Source: JAXGXT01 sp040772665
GTDB lineage: Bacteria; Bacillota; Clostridia; Lachnospirales; Anaerotignaceae
Direction of reading: 5' to 3'
Assembly (NCBI GenBank): GCA_040772665.1
Contig: JAXGXT010000003.1
Coordinates: 1-64,000 of the forward strand
Length of the DNA stretch: 64,000 bases
In this document: positions 37,525 through 47,143 of the stretch, piece after piece
Layout of the letters: each line of letters starts with the position of its first letter
Position numbering within the stretch: position 1 is the stretch's first letter
Notes under the pieces: model-generated
Databases searched by the model: none
What the model was told of the DNA's origin: nothing
The model's input: the letters and a program-made list of their open reading frames with translations, nothing else
Program-made: the position numbers and the translations under genes

Positions 37525-38976
37525 ATGAATATTTTAGCAGAGCTTGAGCCTAAAAAGGTTTTCGAGATTTTTGAAGAGATTTCGGCAATACCCAGAGGCA
37601 GTTCAAATGAAGAGCGTATAAGTAATTATATTGCAAAAACGGCACAGACATTAGGTTTAGAGGTTTATCAAGATAAGCTTTGGAATGTTATTGTAAAAAA
37701 ACAAGGCACAAAAGGATATGAAACTTCCGAACCTGTTATTTTGCAAGGACATATGGACATGGTGTGCGAAAAAAATGCAGACGTGGATTTTGACTTTCAA
37801 AAAGACAGCATTAAGCTAAAGATTGAAGAAGGCTTTATAAAGGCAGACGGAACAACCCTTGGTGCAGATAACGGAATTGCTGTTGCCATGATGCTTGCTG
37901 TTTTAAAGGAGGATATTTCCCACCCGCCTCTTGAGCTTGTTTTCACAAGTGATGAGGAGGCAGGCATGAACGGAGCAAAAGGCCTTGACTATACACTTCT
38001 TAAAGGCCGCAGACTTATAAACCTTGACAGTGAAGAGGAAGGGCATATACTTGCCGGCTGTGCGGGAGGGCTTAGGTCTAAAATTGTTCTGCCCATTACA
38101 TTTTCTAAATCACGCATGGATTTTCATGCTTTTAAAATTATAATTAAAGGCTTAAAGGGAGGACATTCAGGGGCCGATATTCATTTGCAAAGAGCTAATG
38201 CAAATAAGCTTATGGGCAGACTTTTAAACCTTCTTTTAAAGGAAAGACTTGTGTGGATACGAGAAATCAATGGCGGAAATGCAGATAATGCCATACCAAG
38301 AGAATGTGAAACAGTTGTATGCTTTGAAGATAAATTCAGAGAAAAAATTCAGGAGCTTTGCGTTAACTTTGAAAAAATGTGCCAAAATGAATATAAAACA
38401 GCAGAGGAGGGAATAAAGGTTGATATTATAACCCTTGATGAAACTCCTGCCCTTGTGTTTTCTCATATAACAGGCATTAAGGCAGTTTCTCTTTTAATGC
38501 TTATACCAAACGGAGTAAGAACAATGAGCCCTTATATTGACGGTCTTGTTGAAAGCTCAAACAACCTTGGCATAGTAAGAACAAACAGAGAAGAAATAGT
38601 TTTCACATCTGCGGCAAGAAGTTCCCTTTCAAGCCGCAAAGATTTAATTTGTGAGGAAAAGAAAATAATTGCAGATCTTTGCGGTGCAGATTTTGAAATA
38701 AGCGGAAGCTATCCTGCATGGGAGTTTAACATCAACTCTCCTTTAAGAGAAGTTTTGGAAAAGACATATTATGATATGTTCCAAAAAGAGGCAAAGGTAG
38801 ACGCAATACATGCAGGGCTTGAATGCGGTCTTTTTGGTGAAAAGCTATTAGGATGCGACATGGTTTCAATAGGGCCTGAAATGTTTGATGTTCACACACC
38901 TGATGAAAGGCTTTCAATTGCCTCAACTAAAAGAACTTGGGATTATTTAAAAGAAGTTTTAAAAAGACTAAAATAA
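37525..38976 (+). CDS. pepD: Aminoacyl-histidine dipeptidase (PepD, M20C)
   Basis: A 483-residue cytosolic zinc dipeptidase with broad specificity including Xaa-His (carnosine-type) dipeptides. Metal and catalytic motifs are present: GHMDMVCEK (first His, catalytic Asp), GADNGIAVA (bridging Asp), SDEEAGMNGA (catalytic and metal Glu), NLDSEEEG, and the late His in AIHAGLECG. It has full family length. It lies 9 bases before the AI-2E-type transporter gene. Confidence 0.94.
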   Translation: MNILAELEPKKVFEIFEEISAIPRGSSNEERISNYIAKTAQTLGLEVYQDKLWNVIVKKQGTKGYETSEPVILQGHMDMVCEKNADVDFDFQKDSIKLKIEEGFIKADGTTLGADNGIAVAMMLAVLKEDISHPPLELVFTSDEEAGMNGAKGLDYTLLKGRRLINLDSEEEGHILAGCAGGLRSKIVLPITFSKSRMDFHAFKIIIKGLKGGHSGADIHLQRANANKLMGRLLNLLLKERLVWIREINGGNADNAIPRECETVVCFEDKFREKIQELCVNFEKMCQNEYKTAEEGIKVDIITLDETPALVFSHITGIKAVSLLMLIPNGVRTMSPYIDGLVESSNNLGIVRTNREEIVFTSAARSSLSSRKDLICEEKKIIADLCGADFEISGSYPAWEFNINSPLREVLEKTYYDMFQKEAKVDAIHAGLECGLFGEKLLGCDMVSIGPEMFDVHTPDERLSIASTKRTWDYLKEVLKRLK

Positions 38977-38985
38977 GGTGAAAAT

Positions 38986-40134
38986 ATGAAGCTGCCATGG
39001 GATAGAAGCTATATAAAAATTTCATTTCATGTTATTTTTACAATTCTTATTATTGGAGTATGTGCTCTTTTTTTCATAGGCCTGCCCCAATCTATGGATG
39101 ATGTAAGAATTTTTTTTGGGAATGCTTTTTCTGTGGCGGCTCCTTTGATTTATGCTGTTGTAATTGCTTTTTTGCTTGACCCTGTTGTTGATATGTTTGA
39201 AGACAGGCTAAGCTTTATTTTTAAAAAGAGGAAAAATAAAAACAGGCTTTTTGGAACAATTTTAACATATTTAACACTTTTTCTTATTTTGGCTTTGATT
39301 GTAACAATGGCAGTTAAAAAACTGGGAGTTACGGATATAAACCGCTTTGCATATGCTCTTAACATATACATTCAGGATTTAAGTGATATGCTTTTGACAT
39401 TTCAAAAAGCATTAAGCGGCATGGGTGTTCTTTCAACCCTTAACGGAGTTATTAACGACACCATTATAAATGTTACAAGAACTGTAAAAATCAGTGTTTT
39501 ATCGGCGGCAGGGGCTGTTGCCTCATTGGGCGGCACTGCTTTAAAGGTCGGCATTGGTTTAGTTGCGGCATTTTATTTCTTAACAGAAAAGGAAACCATA
39601 ATTTTAAAGCTTAAAAGAGTTTCTCATGCTTTTTTTTCATACAAAAACCACAAAATGCTGTGTGAGTTTTTTCAAAATGTAAATGTTGTTTTCAGCGGTT
39701 ATGTAACGGGCCAAATAATAGACGCTTTTATTATGGCAAGCCTTCTTACTTTATCATTTTGGGCGGCAGGAATAAAGTATGCAGTTTTTATAGGCATTGT
39801 TTCAGGCTTTTCAAATTTAATACCGTATATAGGAGCGTTGGTTGCTTTTGTTCTTTCTGTTTTAATAGGCCTTATAGGCGGCACTCCTGCAAAGGCGGTT
39901 TATGCCGCTGTTATTGTTATAATACTTCAACAGGTTGACAGCATGATAATTGTGCCAAAGGTTTTGGGGAAAAGCGTGAAACTTCATCCTGTGCTTGTTA
40001 TTTTAGCACTTTCTGTTTTTGGCAGTGTTTTTGGAATTATGGGAATGGTGGTTGCTGTTCCTGTAACTGCACTTATAAAAATTTATTTTGATAAAGAATT
40101 GGTGAAAAGAGAAAGGCTGAAGATTCAGGAATAA
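38986..40134 (+). CDS. AI-2E family transporter (PerM/YtvI-like)
   Basis: A 382-residue membrane protein with about seven to eight helices. It opens WDRSYIKISFHVIFTILIIG and the core FSNLIPYIGALVAFVLSVL with the late QQVDSMIIVPKVLGKSVKLHP is diagnostic. The family exports or passes small solutes and includes Na+/H+ antiporters, so the family name should not be taken as function. It is probably co-transcribed with pepD. Confidence 0.9.
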   Translation: MKLPWDRSYIKISFHVIFTILIIGVCALFFIGLPQSMDDVRIFFGNAFSVAAPLIYAVVIAFLLDPVVDMFEDRLSFIFKKRKNKNRLFGTILTYLTLFLILALIVTMAVKKLGVTDINRFAYALNIYIQDLSDMLLTFQKALSGMGVLSTLNGVINDTIINVTRTVKISVLSAAGAVASLGGTALKVGIGLVAAFYFLTEKETIILKLKRVSHAFFSYKNHKMLCEFFQNVNVVFSGYVTGQIIDAFIMASLLTLSFWAAGIKYAVFIGIVSGFSNLIPYIGALVAFVLSVLIGLIGGTPAKAVYAAVIVIILQQVDSMIIVPKVLGKSVKLHPVLVILALSVFGSVFGIMGMVVAVPVTALIKIYFDKELVKRERLKIQE

Positions 40135-40241
40135 TGGGTTAAAGACAGCCTGAAGGTTAAAAAACCTTGAAAGTTTTCTTTGATAGCCTTATAATGTCTA
40201 TAGGATTTTGGAGAATTAAATTGATAGACTGGTGGATTTAA

Positions 40242-40973
40242 ATGGATAACAGATTTTTAAGAACGCAGATGGTTATAGGAGAAAAAGGTCTTTCAAAGCT
40301 TTCTAAAAGCAAAGTGGTGGTTTTTGGAATTGGGGGAGTAGGCGGATATGTTTGCGAAGCACTTGCAAGAAGCGGCATAGGAAACCTTATAATCATTGAT
40401 AATGACACAATAAGCTTATCAAACATAAACAGGCAGATAATTGCAACAGAGCAAACCATTGGCAGGGAAAAAACACAGGTTATGAAAGAGAGGATGCTCT
40501 CCATAAACCCTAAAATCAATGTTGTTACCCATAATGTGTTTTTTCTTCCGGGAGTAACAGGCATAATAGATGAAGATGCAGACTACATAGTTGATGCCAT
40601 TGACACGGTAAGCGGAAAGCTTTGGATTGCCGAAGAGGGGGAAAGGCTTAATATACCTGTAATAAGCTCTATGGGAACAGGAAACAAGTTAAACCCTACA
40701 GAACTTCAAGTCAGCGATATATATAAAACCTCAGTTTGCCCTTTGGCAAAGGTTATGCGAAAAGAGCTTAAAGACAGGGGCATAAAAAAGCTTAAGGTTG
40801 TTTATTCAAAGGAACAGCCTCAAAAAAGCCTTATTGCAGAAGAAGAACTTTTTGCTTTAAAGGAAAAAACAAACAAAAGACAGACTCCGGGCAGTGTTTC
40901 CTTTGTTCCGCCTGTGGCAGGATTTATACTTGCGTCGGAGGTTATAAAAGATTTACTTAAGGAGGAGATTTAA
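40242..40973 (+). CDS. tcdA: tRNA threonylcarbamoyladenosine dehydratase
   Basis: A 243-residue E1-like (ThiF/MoeB fold) enzyme. The ATP-binding loop is FGIGGVGGYVCEALARSG, followed by DNDTISLSNINRQI and DAIDTVSGK. TcdA cyclises t6A37 of ANN-decoding tRNAs to ct6A using ATP. It shares one base with the next gene (TAATG). Confidence 0.92.
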   Translation: MDNRFLRTQMVIGEKGLSKLSKSKVVVFGIGGVGGYVCEALARSGIGNLIIIDNDTISLSNINRQIIATEQTIGREKTQVMKERMLSINPKINVVTHNVFFLPGVTGIIDEDADYIVDAIDTVSGKLWIAEEGERLNIPVISSMGTGNKLNPTELQVSDIYKTSVCPLAKVMRKELKDRGIKKLKVVYSKEQPQKSLIAEEELFALKEKTNKRQTPGSVSFVPPVAGFILASEVIKDLLKEEI

Positions 40974-41416
40974 TGGCCGAAAAAGGAATGGTAGTAGAGC
41001 TGAAAGATAATTTGGCTGTGATAAAGATGAAAAGAACGGAAGCCTGTGCAAAGTGCAGGGCATGTGTTAACGGTTTAAGCGAAAAAGATATGATTATGGA
41101 GGCAGAAAATCAATGCAGTGCTCAAGTGGGTGACTGGGTTGAGCTGGAGCTTATTGAAAACGGATTTTTCTATGCTGTTTTGATAATGTACGGAATACCT
41201 CTTTTGGCATTTATGGCAGGGCTTTTATTAAGCTATTTTGTTCTTATGCCAAGATTTTTGCCTTTAAGCTCGCCTGACCTTCCAAGCTTTGCTTTAGGAA
41301 TTGTGTTTACCTGTCTTTCCTATTTGTGGATTAAAAGTCAGGAGCACCGCTGGGAGGCAAAAAAATACAGACCTATTGCGGCAAGGCTTACAACTCCTGA
41401 CCCTGATTTAATGTAA
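40973..41416 (+). CDS. RseC/SoxR-reducing system-like membrane protein
   Basis: A 147-residue protein with an N-terminal beta-rich region carrying a CxxCxxC cluster (ACAKCRAC, near 21-28) and two membrane helices (about 68-90 and 100-120), the RseC layout. In proteobacteria RseC works with an Rnf-like complex to reduce SoxR. In clostridia its role is open. It is translationally coupled to tcdA. Confidence 0.82.
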   Translation: MAEKGMVVELKDNLAVIKMKRTEACAKCRACVNGLSEKDMIMEAENQCSAQVGDWVELELIENGFFYAVLIMYGIPLLAFMAGLLLSYFVLMPRFLPLSSPDLPSFALGIVFTCLSYLWIKSQEHRWEAKKYRPIAARLTTPDPDLM

Positions 41417-41476
41417 AAAAATATTGTAACAACTTGTACCCCTTTTCAATATTATGTGAGAAGGGGGTATTTTTTT

Positions 41477-41830
41477 ATGAAAGAAAGGGCTTTAAATTAC
41501 TATAACAATGGCATTGACTGCACAAGGTGTGTTTTAATGGCGGCAAGGGATAAACACAAAACAAAAATAACACAAGATGTAATAGCTTCGGCAGGTGCTT
41601 TAAGCAACGGTTTTGGAATAGGAAGTTTCTGCGGTTGTCTTATTGCCGCTTTAATGGTTTTAAGCTGTATTTTTGGGGAGGAAGAAGCGAAAAACCAAAG
41701 AATTTTACTTTTATCGGATTTTCATTATGCTTTTGGAGAAGTGAACTGTCAGGCTCTTATAAGGAAAGAAGTTGATTGCAGTTGTGTGATAGAATTTGTT
41801 TGTGATTGGCTTGAAAATATAGGGGTGTAG
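41477..41830 (+). CDS. C_GCAxxG_C_C family redox-type protein
   Basis: A 117-residue protein of the Cys-rich family named for its motif. Visible Cys positions are in DCTRCV, FCGCLIAALMVLSC (near 53-66), NCQAL and DCSCV. These suggest metal or disulfide chemistry, but the function is unproven. The start at 41477 has GAAGGGGG upstream. GC in the family motif is followed here by L rather than A. Confidence 0.8.
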   Translation: MKERALNYYNNGIDCTRCVLMAARDKHKTKITQDVIASAGALSNGFGIGSFCGCLIAALMVLSCIFGEEEAKNQRILLLSDFHYAFGEVNCQALIRKEVDCSCVIEFVCDWLENIGV

Positions 41831-41935
41831 GTTTTTACAACTTTTGCATATAAACTGATTTTAAATAAAAAGGCATCAATGCTTGGGTTTAAGCTTGACA
41901 ATGTTTTTATAAAGACAGCTGTTAATCCCATTTAA

Positions 41936-41959
41936 AAAACCGCATATTTATGCGGTTTT
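41936..41959. terminator. Family 2-type CCGCAT hairpin, bidirectional terminator
   Basis: AAAACCGCATA-TT-TATGCGGTTTT is an 11-bp perfect stem between the convergent C_GCAxxG_C_C and pilT genes. It is the same hairpin sequence as at 6887, 25384 and 29450. Confidence 0.75.
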
Positions 41960-42055
41960 CGTAAAAGTTTTGCTTTAGTTTTTTTAAAAATTAAACGGGT
42001 TTAGGCAAAGTTTAAGGTCTGCCCTTATCCTCTAAAACATAAGTGTTATACTTTT

Positions 42056-43114
42056 TTAAATAAGTTTTTTAGCCAAAAAGTCTGAATTCATAGAATATCT
42101 CAAGGCTGTGTCCTTATCTATTATTCCGCTTTTAAAAAGTTCAATAAGGCTTGAATCCATGGTTATCATTCCCTCTCCCGTGGAGGTGGCTATGATGCTG
42201 TCTATCTGATGGGTTTTGCCCTCTCTTATTATGTTTTTTATTGCATTGTTTGTGTTCATAACTTCAAATGCAGGAAAGTATTTTTCATCTACAGTTTGAA
42301 CAAGCTGTTGTGAAACAACACTTTTTAAAATCATAGAAAGCTGAATTCTTATTTGCTGCTGCTGTAAAGGAGGGAAAACATCAATAATTCTGTCTATTGT
42401 GTTTGCCGCACCAACTGTGTGCAGGGAAGAAATAACAAGATGGCCTGTTTCCGCCGCAGTCATGGCAGTTTGTATTGTTTCATAATCTCTCATTTCGCCA
42501 ACTAAAATAACGTCAGGAGCTTGTCTTAAACATGCCCTTAATGCAGTTACATAGTTTTTGGTGTCAAGGGCAATTTCCCTTTGACTTATTATGCTTCTTT
42601 TATTTTTATGCAGAAATTCTATAGGCTCTTCCAATGTTACAATATGGCCTGTTCTGTTTTGGTTTATTCTGTCAATAAGACATGCAAGGGTGGTGCTTTT
42701 TCCGCTTCCCGCAGAGCCTGTTACAAGCACAAGACCTTTATTAACATTTGAAGCCGCCATAACTTCTTCAGGAATGTTAAGCTGTTTGTAATCAGGTATG
42801 CCAAAGGGCACAATACGTATAACTGCGGCAAAAGAACCTCTTTGTTTGTATGTGCTTACACGAAATCTGGAAAGACCCTTAACAGAAAAAGAAAAATCAT
42901 CATCTCCAAGACGAACAAGCTTATCCATATCTCTTTTTGCAAGGTCATAAATTTGTGTAATCAGCTCTAATGCCAAATCAGGAAGAACAAGGAAGTCATT
43001 AAAAGCGATTAATTTTCCTTCTTTTTTAAAGCTGACGGCAAGGCCCGAAAGTATAAATATATCGGAAGCATTTTGCTTCACGGAAGTTTTTAAAACATCT
43101 TCCAATAGTATCAT
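42056..43114 (-). CDS. pilT: Type IV pilus retraction-type ATPase PilT
   Basis: A 352-residue secretion-superfamily ATPase. Walker A is VTGSAGSGKSTT, the Asp box EEPIEFL, Walker B ILVGEMRDYETI, and the His box GHLVISSLHT. The stretch NNAIKNIIREGKTHQID matches the PilT-specific AIRNLIRE motif, so it is PilT rather than PilB. It is last in the operon and overlaps the previous gene by ATGA. No PilB is present in the window. Confidence 0.93.
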   Translation of the reverse strand: MILLEDVLKTSVKQNASDIFILSGLAVSFKKEGKLIAFNDFLVLPDLALELITQIYDLAKRDMDKLVRLGDDDFSFSVKGLSRFRVSTYKQRGSFAAVIRIVPFGIPDYKQLNIPEEVMAASNVNKGLVLVTGSAGSGKSTTLACLIDRINQNRTGHIVTLEEPIEFLHKNKRSIISQREIALDTKNYVTALRACLRQAPDVILVGEMRDYETIQTAMTAAETGHLVISSLHTVGAANTIDRIIDVFPPLQQQQIRIQLSMILKSVVSQQLVQTVDEKYFPAFEVMNTNNAIKNIIREGKTHQIDSIIATSTGEGMITMDSSLIELFKSGIIDKDTALRYSMNSDFLAKKLI

Positions 43115-43533
43115 TGTAAAACCCCTTCATTTCCTGTCCAAACCGGCAGACTTTCATCAAAGGCTTGGGTTGAAGTATTTTCTGTGTTCCAAGAAATTAT
43201 ATCAATTTCTTCTCCTAAAATCAATGCCGACACATTAAGGCGTCGATATTCATCAACCGGAACAAAGAGGAATACTCTGCCATATTCGTCTATTGTAAAG
43301 GTTTCTGAGGTTTCCATGCCAAGTTTTATTTTTTCCAAGGTTTCGTATGCTTTATAGTCGGCGGCATAAAGGTTTTCAACAGACTGGCCGAACTTTTTTG
43401 CAAGCTTATATTCGCTGTTTGCACTTACATAAGCCAAAATTGCAAAAACAGTAAGAGAGAGTATGGAAAACACAACAACAAGGCTAAGGCTGCCTATGTT
43501 GGAGCCGAAGGATTTTTGTTTTTTATAAGACAT
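43111..43533 (-). CDS. Small membrane-anchored pilin-like protein (1)
   Basis: A 140-residue protein with a membrane helix near residues 14-36 (GSLSLVVVFSILSLTVFAILAY), then a helical spine and a beta-rich head, the shape of a minor pseudopilin. It lacks a clear prepilin peptidase motif. It lies in the pilC-pilT operon, 6 bases after the next pilin-like gene, and overlaps pilT. The role is inferred from position and shape. Confidence 0.65.
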   Translation of the reverse strand: MSYKKQKSFGSNIGSLSLVVVFSILSLTVFAILAYVSANSEYKLAKKFGQSVENLYAADYKAYETLEKIKLGMETSETFTIDEYGRVFLFVPVDEYRRLNVSALILGEEIDIISWNTENTSTQAFDESLPVWTGNEGVLQ

Positions 43534-43539
43534 TAAATA

Positions 43540-43944
43540 TCACCCTCCCGCCTTTACATCAATGGAAAAGATTATTTGGCCTTTTTCCCCATGGGCAGTT
43601 ACAGTTGCTTCTTTATTGCTTGTTTTTGTAAGTTTAACATAATTTGAAGATGAATTGTCTTGGTTTTTATACCATCTGTTGTCGTAAAAGACTGTTATTT
43701 CTTCGTTTATAGTATTCAGGTTTAGAGTTTTGGCTGTTTTTTTAATATCTCCGTTTTGTGCTTTATAAACTTCTGCCATGCTTTGAACAGCTAAAACACC
43801 GCCTGTTAAAGCGGCACTTTGTTTTGAAAGGCTGTACGATGCGGCAAAAATTTTCACACAAACTGCTGTTGAAAGGGAAAAAAACAATATGCAGATTATA
43901 AGCTCCATAAGCACAATATTTGATTTTAAATTTGATTTTCTCAT
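43540..43944 (-). CDS. Prepilin-like protein (2)
   Basis: A 134-residue protein. A short basic leader (MRKSNLKSN) leads into LMELIICILFFSLSTAV, which keeps the Glu and hydrophobic pattern of a class III prepilin helix although the residues before it are not the usual G-F. The C-terminal part is soluble and Ser/Thr/Asn-rich. It overlaps nothing and is tightly packed (14 bases) after the previous gene. Confidence 0.65.
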   Translation of the reverse strand: MRKSNLKSNIVLMELIICILFFSLSTAVCVKIFAASYSLSKQSAALTGGVLAVQSMAEVYKAQNGDIKKTAKTLNLNTINEEITVFYDNRWYKNQDNSSSNYVKLTKTSNKEATVTAHGEKGQIIFSIDVKAGG

Positions 43945-43958
43945 TTTTCAAACCGTCC

Positions 43959-44432
43959 TTAAGCACTTCTTAAATATAAATAAGCTTCCGCTGTGTTTTT
44001 TCCGTCAATTGAACAACTGACAAGTATCAAGTTTGAAGAAACCTGCTGAAAGCTTAGACTTTCAGCTTTTGCTATTTCAAAACCATACTCCATTTCAGGA
44101 GGTGAGTCTGTTTCTGCAAAAAGCTCTTTTATGCTTCCCTCGTGAAGATAAATCCATGTGCTGTAGCTTACACCATCTATTTGTTCAACAATATGAAGTG
44201 TGGAAAGTCCGTCTGTGTTATCTGCAAAAATTAAGTTTTCTTCCTTATCCATGTATCTCACCTTCGCATTTATGTATGAAAGGCTTGTTCTGTCGTCAAA
44301 GCTTTTTTGAGAGTTTTCGGCTATTTTTTTGTAACCTAAAGACCCGTTTACTAAAACCATGGCAATGGAAATTGTGAAAATTAAAATAAGAAGCATAACA
44401 ATAACAGTATGCAAAGAGTGTTTTCGTATCAT
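43959..44432 (-). CDS. Small membrane-anchored pilin-like protein (3), DUF4860-like
   Basis: A 157-residue protein with an N-terminal basic stretch and membrane helix at about 10-30 (VIVMLLILIFTISIAMVLV), then an extracellular region of alternating strands. It resembles clostridial DUF4860-type proteins found in pilus loci. It overlaps the upstream gene by ATGA. Confidence 0.62.
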   Translation of the reverse strand: MIRKHSLHTVIVMLLILIFTISIAMVLVNGSLGYKKIAENSQKSFDDRTSLSYINAKVRYMDKEENLIFADNTDGLSTLHIVEQIDGVSYSTWIYLHEGSIKELFAETDSPPEMEYGFEIAKAESLSFQQVSSNLILVSCSIDGKNTAEAYLYLRSA

Positions 44433-44776
44433 TTTTCCACCTGTCTTTCAATTATTGTAACATCAGGCATTATGTTTTCTGAAAAGATGCTGTAATAAAC
44501 AGTGTATTTATCTTCATTTATAATAACACCGTAATTTTTTTTCATATATTCAAAATTTTCAGGATATCTACCCTCTATGGCATAACAAGTTATAATTGCT
44601 CTTGATATATTTTCATGTGCAAGCCGAAGCTGTTCGTCTGAATTTTTTTCCGCCGATTCCCAAAGGGCAGAGTTAATTAAAACAGCAACAGAAAAAAACA
44701 GGATAACAGCTAAAAAGCTGCCCTGTTTAAAGCTGTTTTTTAAGTTTAAGTTTCTTATAAATCTTACCATAAACAT
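44429..44776 (-). CDS. Small membrane-anchored pilin-like protein (4)
   Basis: A 115-residue protein with one membrane helix near 18-36 (GSFLAVILFFSVAVLINSALW) followed by a helical stretch and a small head. The start at 44776 forms TGATG with the pilC stop, which marks translational coupling; an ATG two codons later is also possible. It has no recognisable prepilin cleavage motif. Confidence 0.62.
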   Translation of the reverse strand: MFMVRFIRNLNLKNSFKQGSFLAVILFFSVAVLINSALWESAEKNSDEQLRLAHENISRAIITCYAIEGRYPENFEYMKKNYGVIINEDKYTVYYSIFSENIMPDVTIIERQVEK

Positions 44777-45807
44777 CAACCTATAGATGTCATAATCGCC
44801 ATAAGAGGCATCATAACCGACATAAGAACAAGGCCTATAAAAAGGCACATTATAATCACAAGCAAAGGCTCGATTTTAACAAGCAAATCGTCAATTGCAT
44901 TGGCGGCACCTTCTTGAGAGCGTTTGGCAATGTCCTCCATAACCATGTCAAAAGAGCCTGTTTCAAAACCTATTTTAAGCATTTGACAGTACAGAGGAGA
45001 AAGAAGATCTGCTTGTGAAATTGCTTCTATAAAGGATAAGCCTTCTGAAATCTTTTCTCGGCTTGCAGAAATTTTTTCTTCCAATGCTGTTTCACGGCAA
45101 ATGTCTTGTGCCATTTCAAGAGCATAATCAATGTCTGTTCCGCTTTTAAGGCAAAGGCTCATTACAGATGTAAAGTTTGCTGTGGCAATGGCAGTGCTTG
45201 TTTTTGTGTTTTTTAAAAGAAGGCTTAATTTTCTTTTGAAAGATTGTGAAATAGAAACAAAAATGGCAAACCCAACCAAGGCGGTAGCCAAAAGGGTAAA
45301 GGCAATAATATTTTTATTTATAAAAAGGCCTGTTTCAAAAAACATCTTTGCCAAAGTGCCCATAGTTGCTCCAAGCATTAAAAAAGCATCATTAAAAACA
45401 GGAAGAACTTTTGTAATAATTATAAACATTACAAAAAGCACCATCAAAACAAGAATAAGCGGATAAAGAGCCGCATTTTTTATGCCCTGACGAATTTGCT
45501 CCTGTCTTTCATAATATGTGGAAAGTGAGTTGAAAACATGGTCAAGACGTCCTGTTTTTTCTCCTGTTTCAACCATTTTAACTGCATAATAAGAAAAGGC
45601 GGAGGTTTTATCCAAAGCCTGGAAGAAGTATCCGCCTGTTTCTAAATGCTCGTGTATTGTGTTAAGAAGATTTTTTTTAAAAGGGTCTGTTTCAGCTTCT
45701 GCAAGAATTGAAATTCCGTTATTTATGGAAATTCCTGAATTCATAATAAGGTAAAGCTCCATAAAAAATGCAGACAAATATAAATTATCCAAGGGTTTTT
45801 CCTTCAT
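44776..45807 (-). CDS. pilC: Type II secretion/type IV pilus platform protein (PilC/GspF)
   Basis: A protein of about 343 residues with two GspF domains, each carrying the family pattern (FMELYLIMNSGISINNGISILAE near the start, MSLCLKSGTDIDYALEMAQ in the second half) and three membrane segments, the last pair at the C-terminus. It is the inner-membrane platform on which the ATPase acts. The ATG at 45807 with TTGAGG upstream is preferred to a TTG at 45825. Confidence 0.9.
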   Translation of the reverse strand: MKEKPLDNLYLSAFFMELYLIMNSGISINNGISILAEAETDPFKKNLLNTIHEHLETGGYFFQALDKTSAFSYYAVKMVETGEKTGRLDHVFNSLSTYYERQEQIRQGIKNAALYPLILVLMVLFVMFIIITKVLPVFNDAFLMLGATMGTLAKMFFETGLFINKNIIAFTLLATALVGFAIFVSISQSFKRKLSLLLKNTKTSTAIATANFTSVMSLCLKSGTDIDYALEMAQDICRETALEEKISASREKISEGLSFIEAISQADLLSPLYCQMLKIGFETGSFDMVMEDIAKRSQEGAANAIDDLLVKIEPLLVIIMCLFIGLVLMSVMMPLMAIMTSIG

Positions 45808-45843
45808 TTTTAAAAACCTCAACAATATTAGTTTTATACTTAA

Positions 45844-46863
45844 TTAATATAAGTATTTTGTGGAGTAGTTATTTTCATTTCTTATAAACTCAAGTATTTT
45901 AGCATCATTTTTACTTCCTGATGCAAAGGTAGGATCCATAAGCTTCCAGCTTTTTCCGTCAAAAAGAATAACTTGTTCAATCCATCCGTTTTCCTTTGTA
46001 TATGCGCTTATCCATGCATGATAAGTGGTTCCTGCATATCCAACAACAAGTTTACATGGAATTTCCTGACTTCTAAGCATTGCTGTCATAACGGCTGAAT
46101 AGTCAAAGCAGATACCTTTTTTTTCTTTTAAAACACTGTCTATAACAGGAAGATAGCCGCTTTTAACGGTTGCCGCCCTATGGTCGTCATATGTAAGGTT
46201 TGTAACAACATAGTTGTATACGGCAGTGATTTTTTCAATGTCTGTTTTTTTGCCTTCTGTAATTTGTTTTGCAAGTTTAACAACATTGCTGTTGTCTGTA
46301 TAGTTTACATACTGGTTAGATAAAAGAAAAGGTGCAAATTCATTTACAAGGCTGACGTCAATGTTTTGTGAAAGGGATTGAGCATACTTTGTTCCCTCCA
46401 CGTTTTCAAAAATACCTACGTTATATTTTCCGTTTCCGTCAGAAAGGGGAAAGGTTTCATAAGTGCCGTCATTTTTTAAGTTGTATGTATATTTTGTTCC
46501 GCTTGGGCCTGTAACTATAATTTTAATTGCTTTTCCTGTTTTGGCGGTAAAGGCTGCCATAACATATCCGTCTTTTGTGTTTGAAGCATCAATTACAGCT
46601 TTGTTGTTTTTATATTCTATTTCTTTATCTGCTGAAGGTGTTTTTGCAAGAGCAAAAGGAGCTGTTGTCATAGGTATTATTTCTGAAATTGACTCTTTGG
46701 CAGGCGAGGTTTCGTTTTCATAATTAGGCATTTGTCCTAATGGAACATAGTCTTCAGACATAATATCAACATTTGCAGGTGTTTTTATTTGCATTGAATA
46801 AAATGCTGTTGCCGCAACCACCAAAGCAGTAAACGATATTAATTGTATCATTCTTTTTTTCAT
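45844..46863 (-). CDS. Exported transglutaminase-like (papain-fold) protein
   Basis: A 339-residue protein with an N-terminal signal/anchor (about 5-23), a middle beta domain, and a transglutaminase-like core. The triad is visible as Cys in KKGICFDYSAVM, His in TTYHAWISAY and Asp in WKLMDPTFAS. Such proteins can be proteases, amidases or cross-linkers. It is first in the pilus-like operon (36 bases before pilC), so it may act on pilins or wall. The start at 46863 follows GGAGGAGATAAAT. Confidence 0.85.
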   Translation of the reverse strand: MKKRMIQLISFTALVVAATAFYSMQIKTPANVDIMSEDYVPLGQMPNYENETSPAKESISEIIPMTTAPFALAKTPSADKEIEYKNNKAVIDASNTKDGYVMAAFTAKTGKAIKIIVTGPSGTKYTYNLKNDGTYETFPLSDGNGKYNVGIFENVEGTKYAQSLSQNIDVSLVNEFAPFLLSNQYVNYTDNSNVVKLAKQITEGKKTDIEKITAVYNYVVTNLTYDDHRAATVKSGYLPVIDSVLKEKKGICFDYSAVMTAMLRSQEIPCKLVVGYAGTTYHAWISAYTKENGWIEQVILFDGKSWKLMDPTFASGSKNDAKILEFIRNENNYSTKYLY

Positions 46864-47143
46864 ATTTATCTCCTCCAAAAACAAAGGATAATATATTTAG
46901 TACAAAAACAGTAAACCCTTACCTTAAATTCTCTCCTGAAATTTATGATATTTTTATTTGCTGTAAATAAGTTTTGACGTGTTTGTTATAAAAATGAATA
47001 CAAGACTAAAGCCTTAATTTCAAACTAAAACAAACAAAATAATGAAATTGTTATACTTTTAGCCAAATAAAAAAATTTAGGGCTGTTTTTTACTTTCCTT
47101 TGATTTTATTATACCCTTATTTTAAGTATATTGGAAGAGATTG

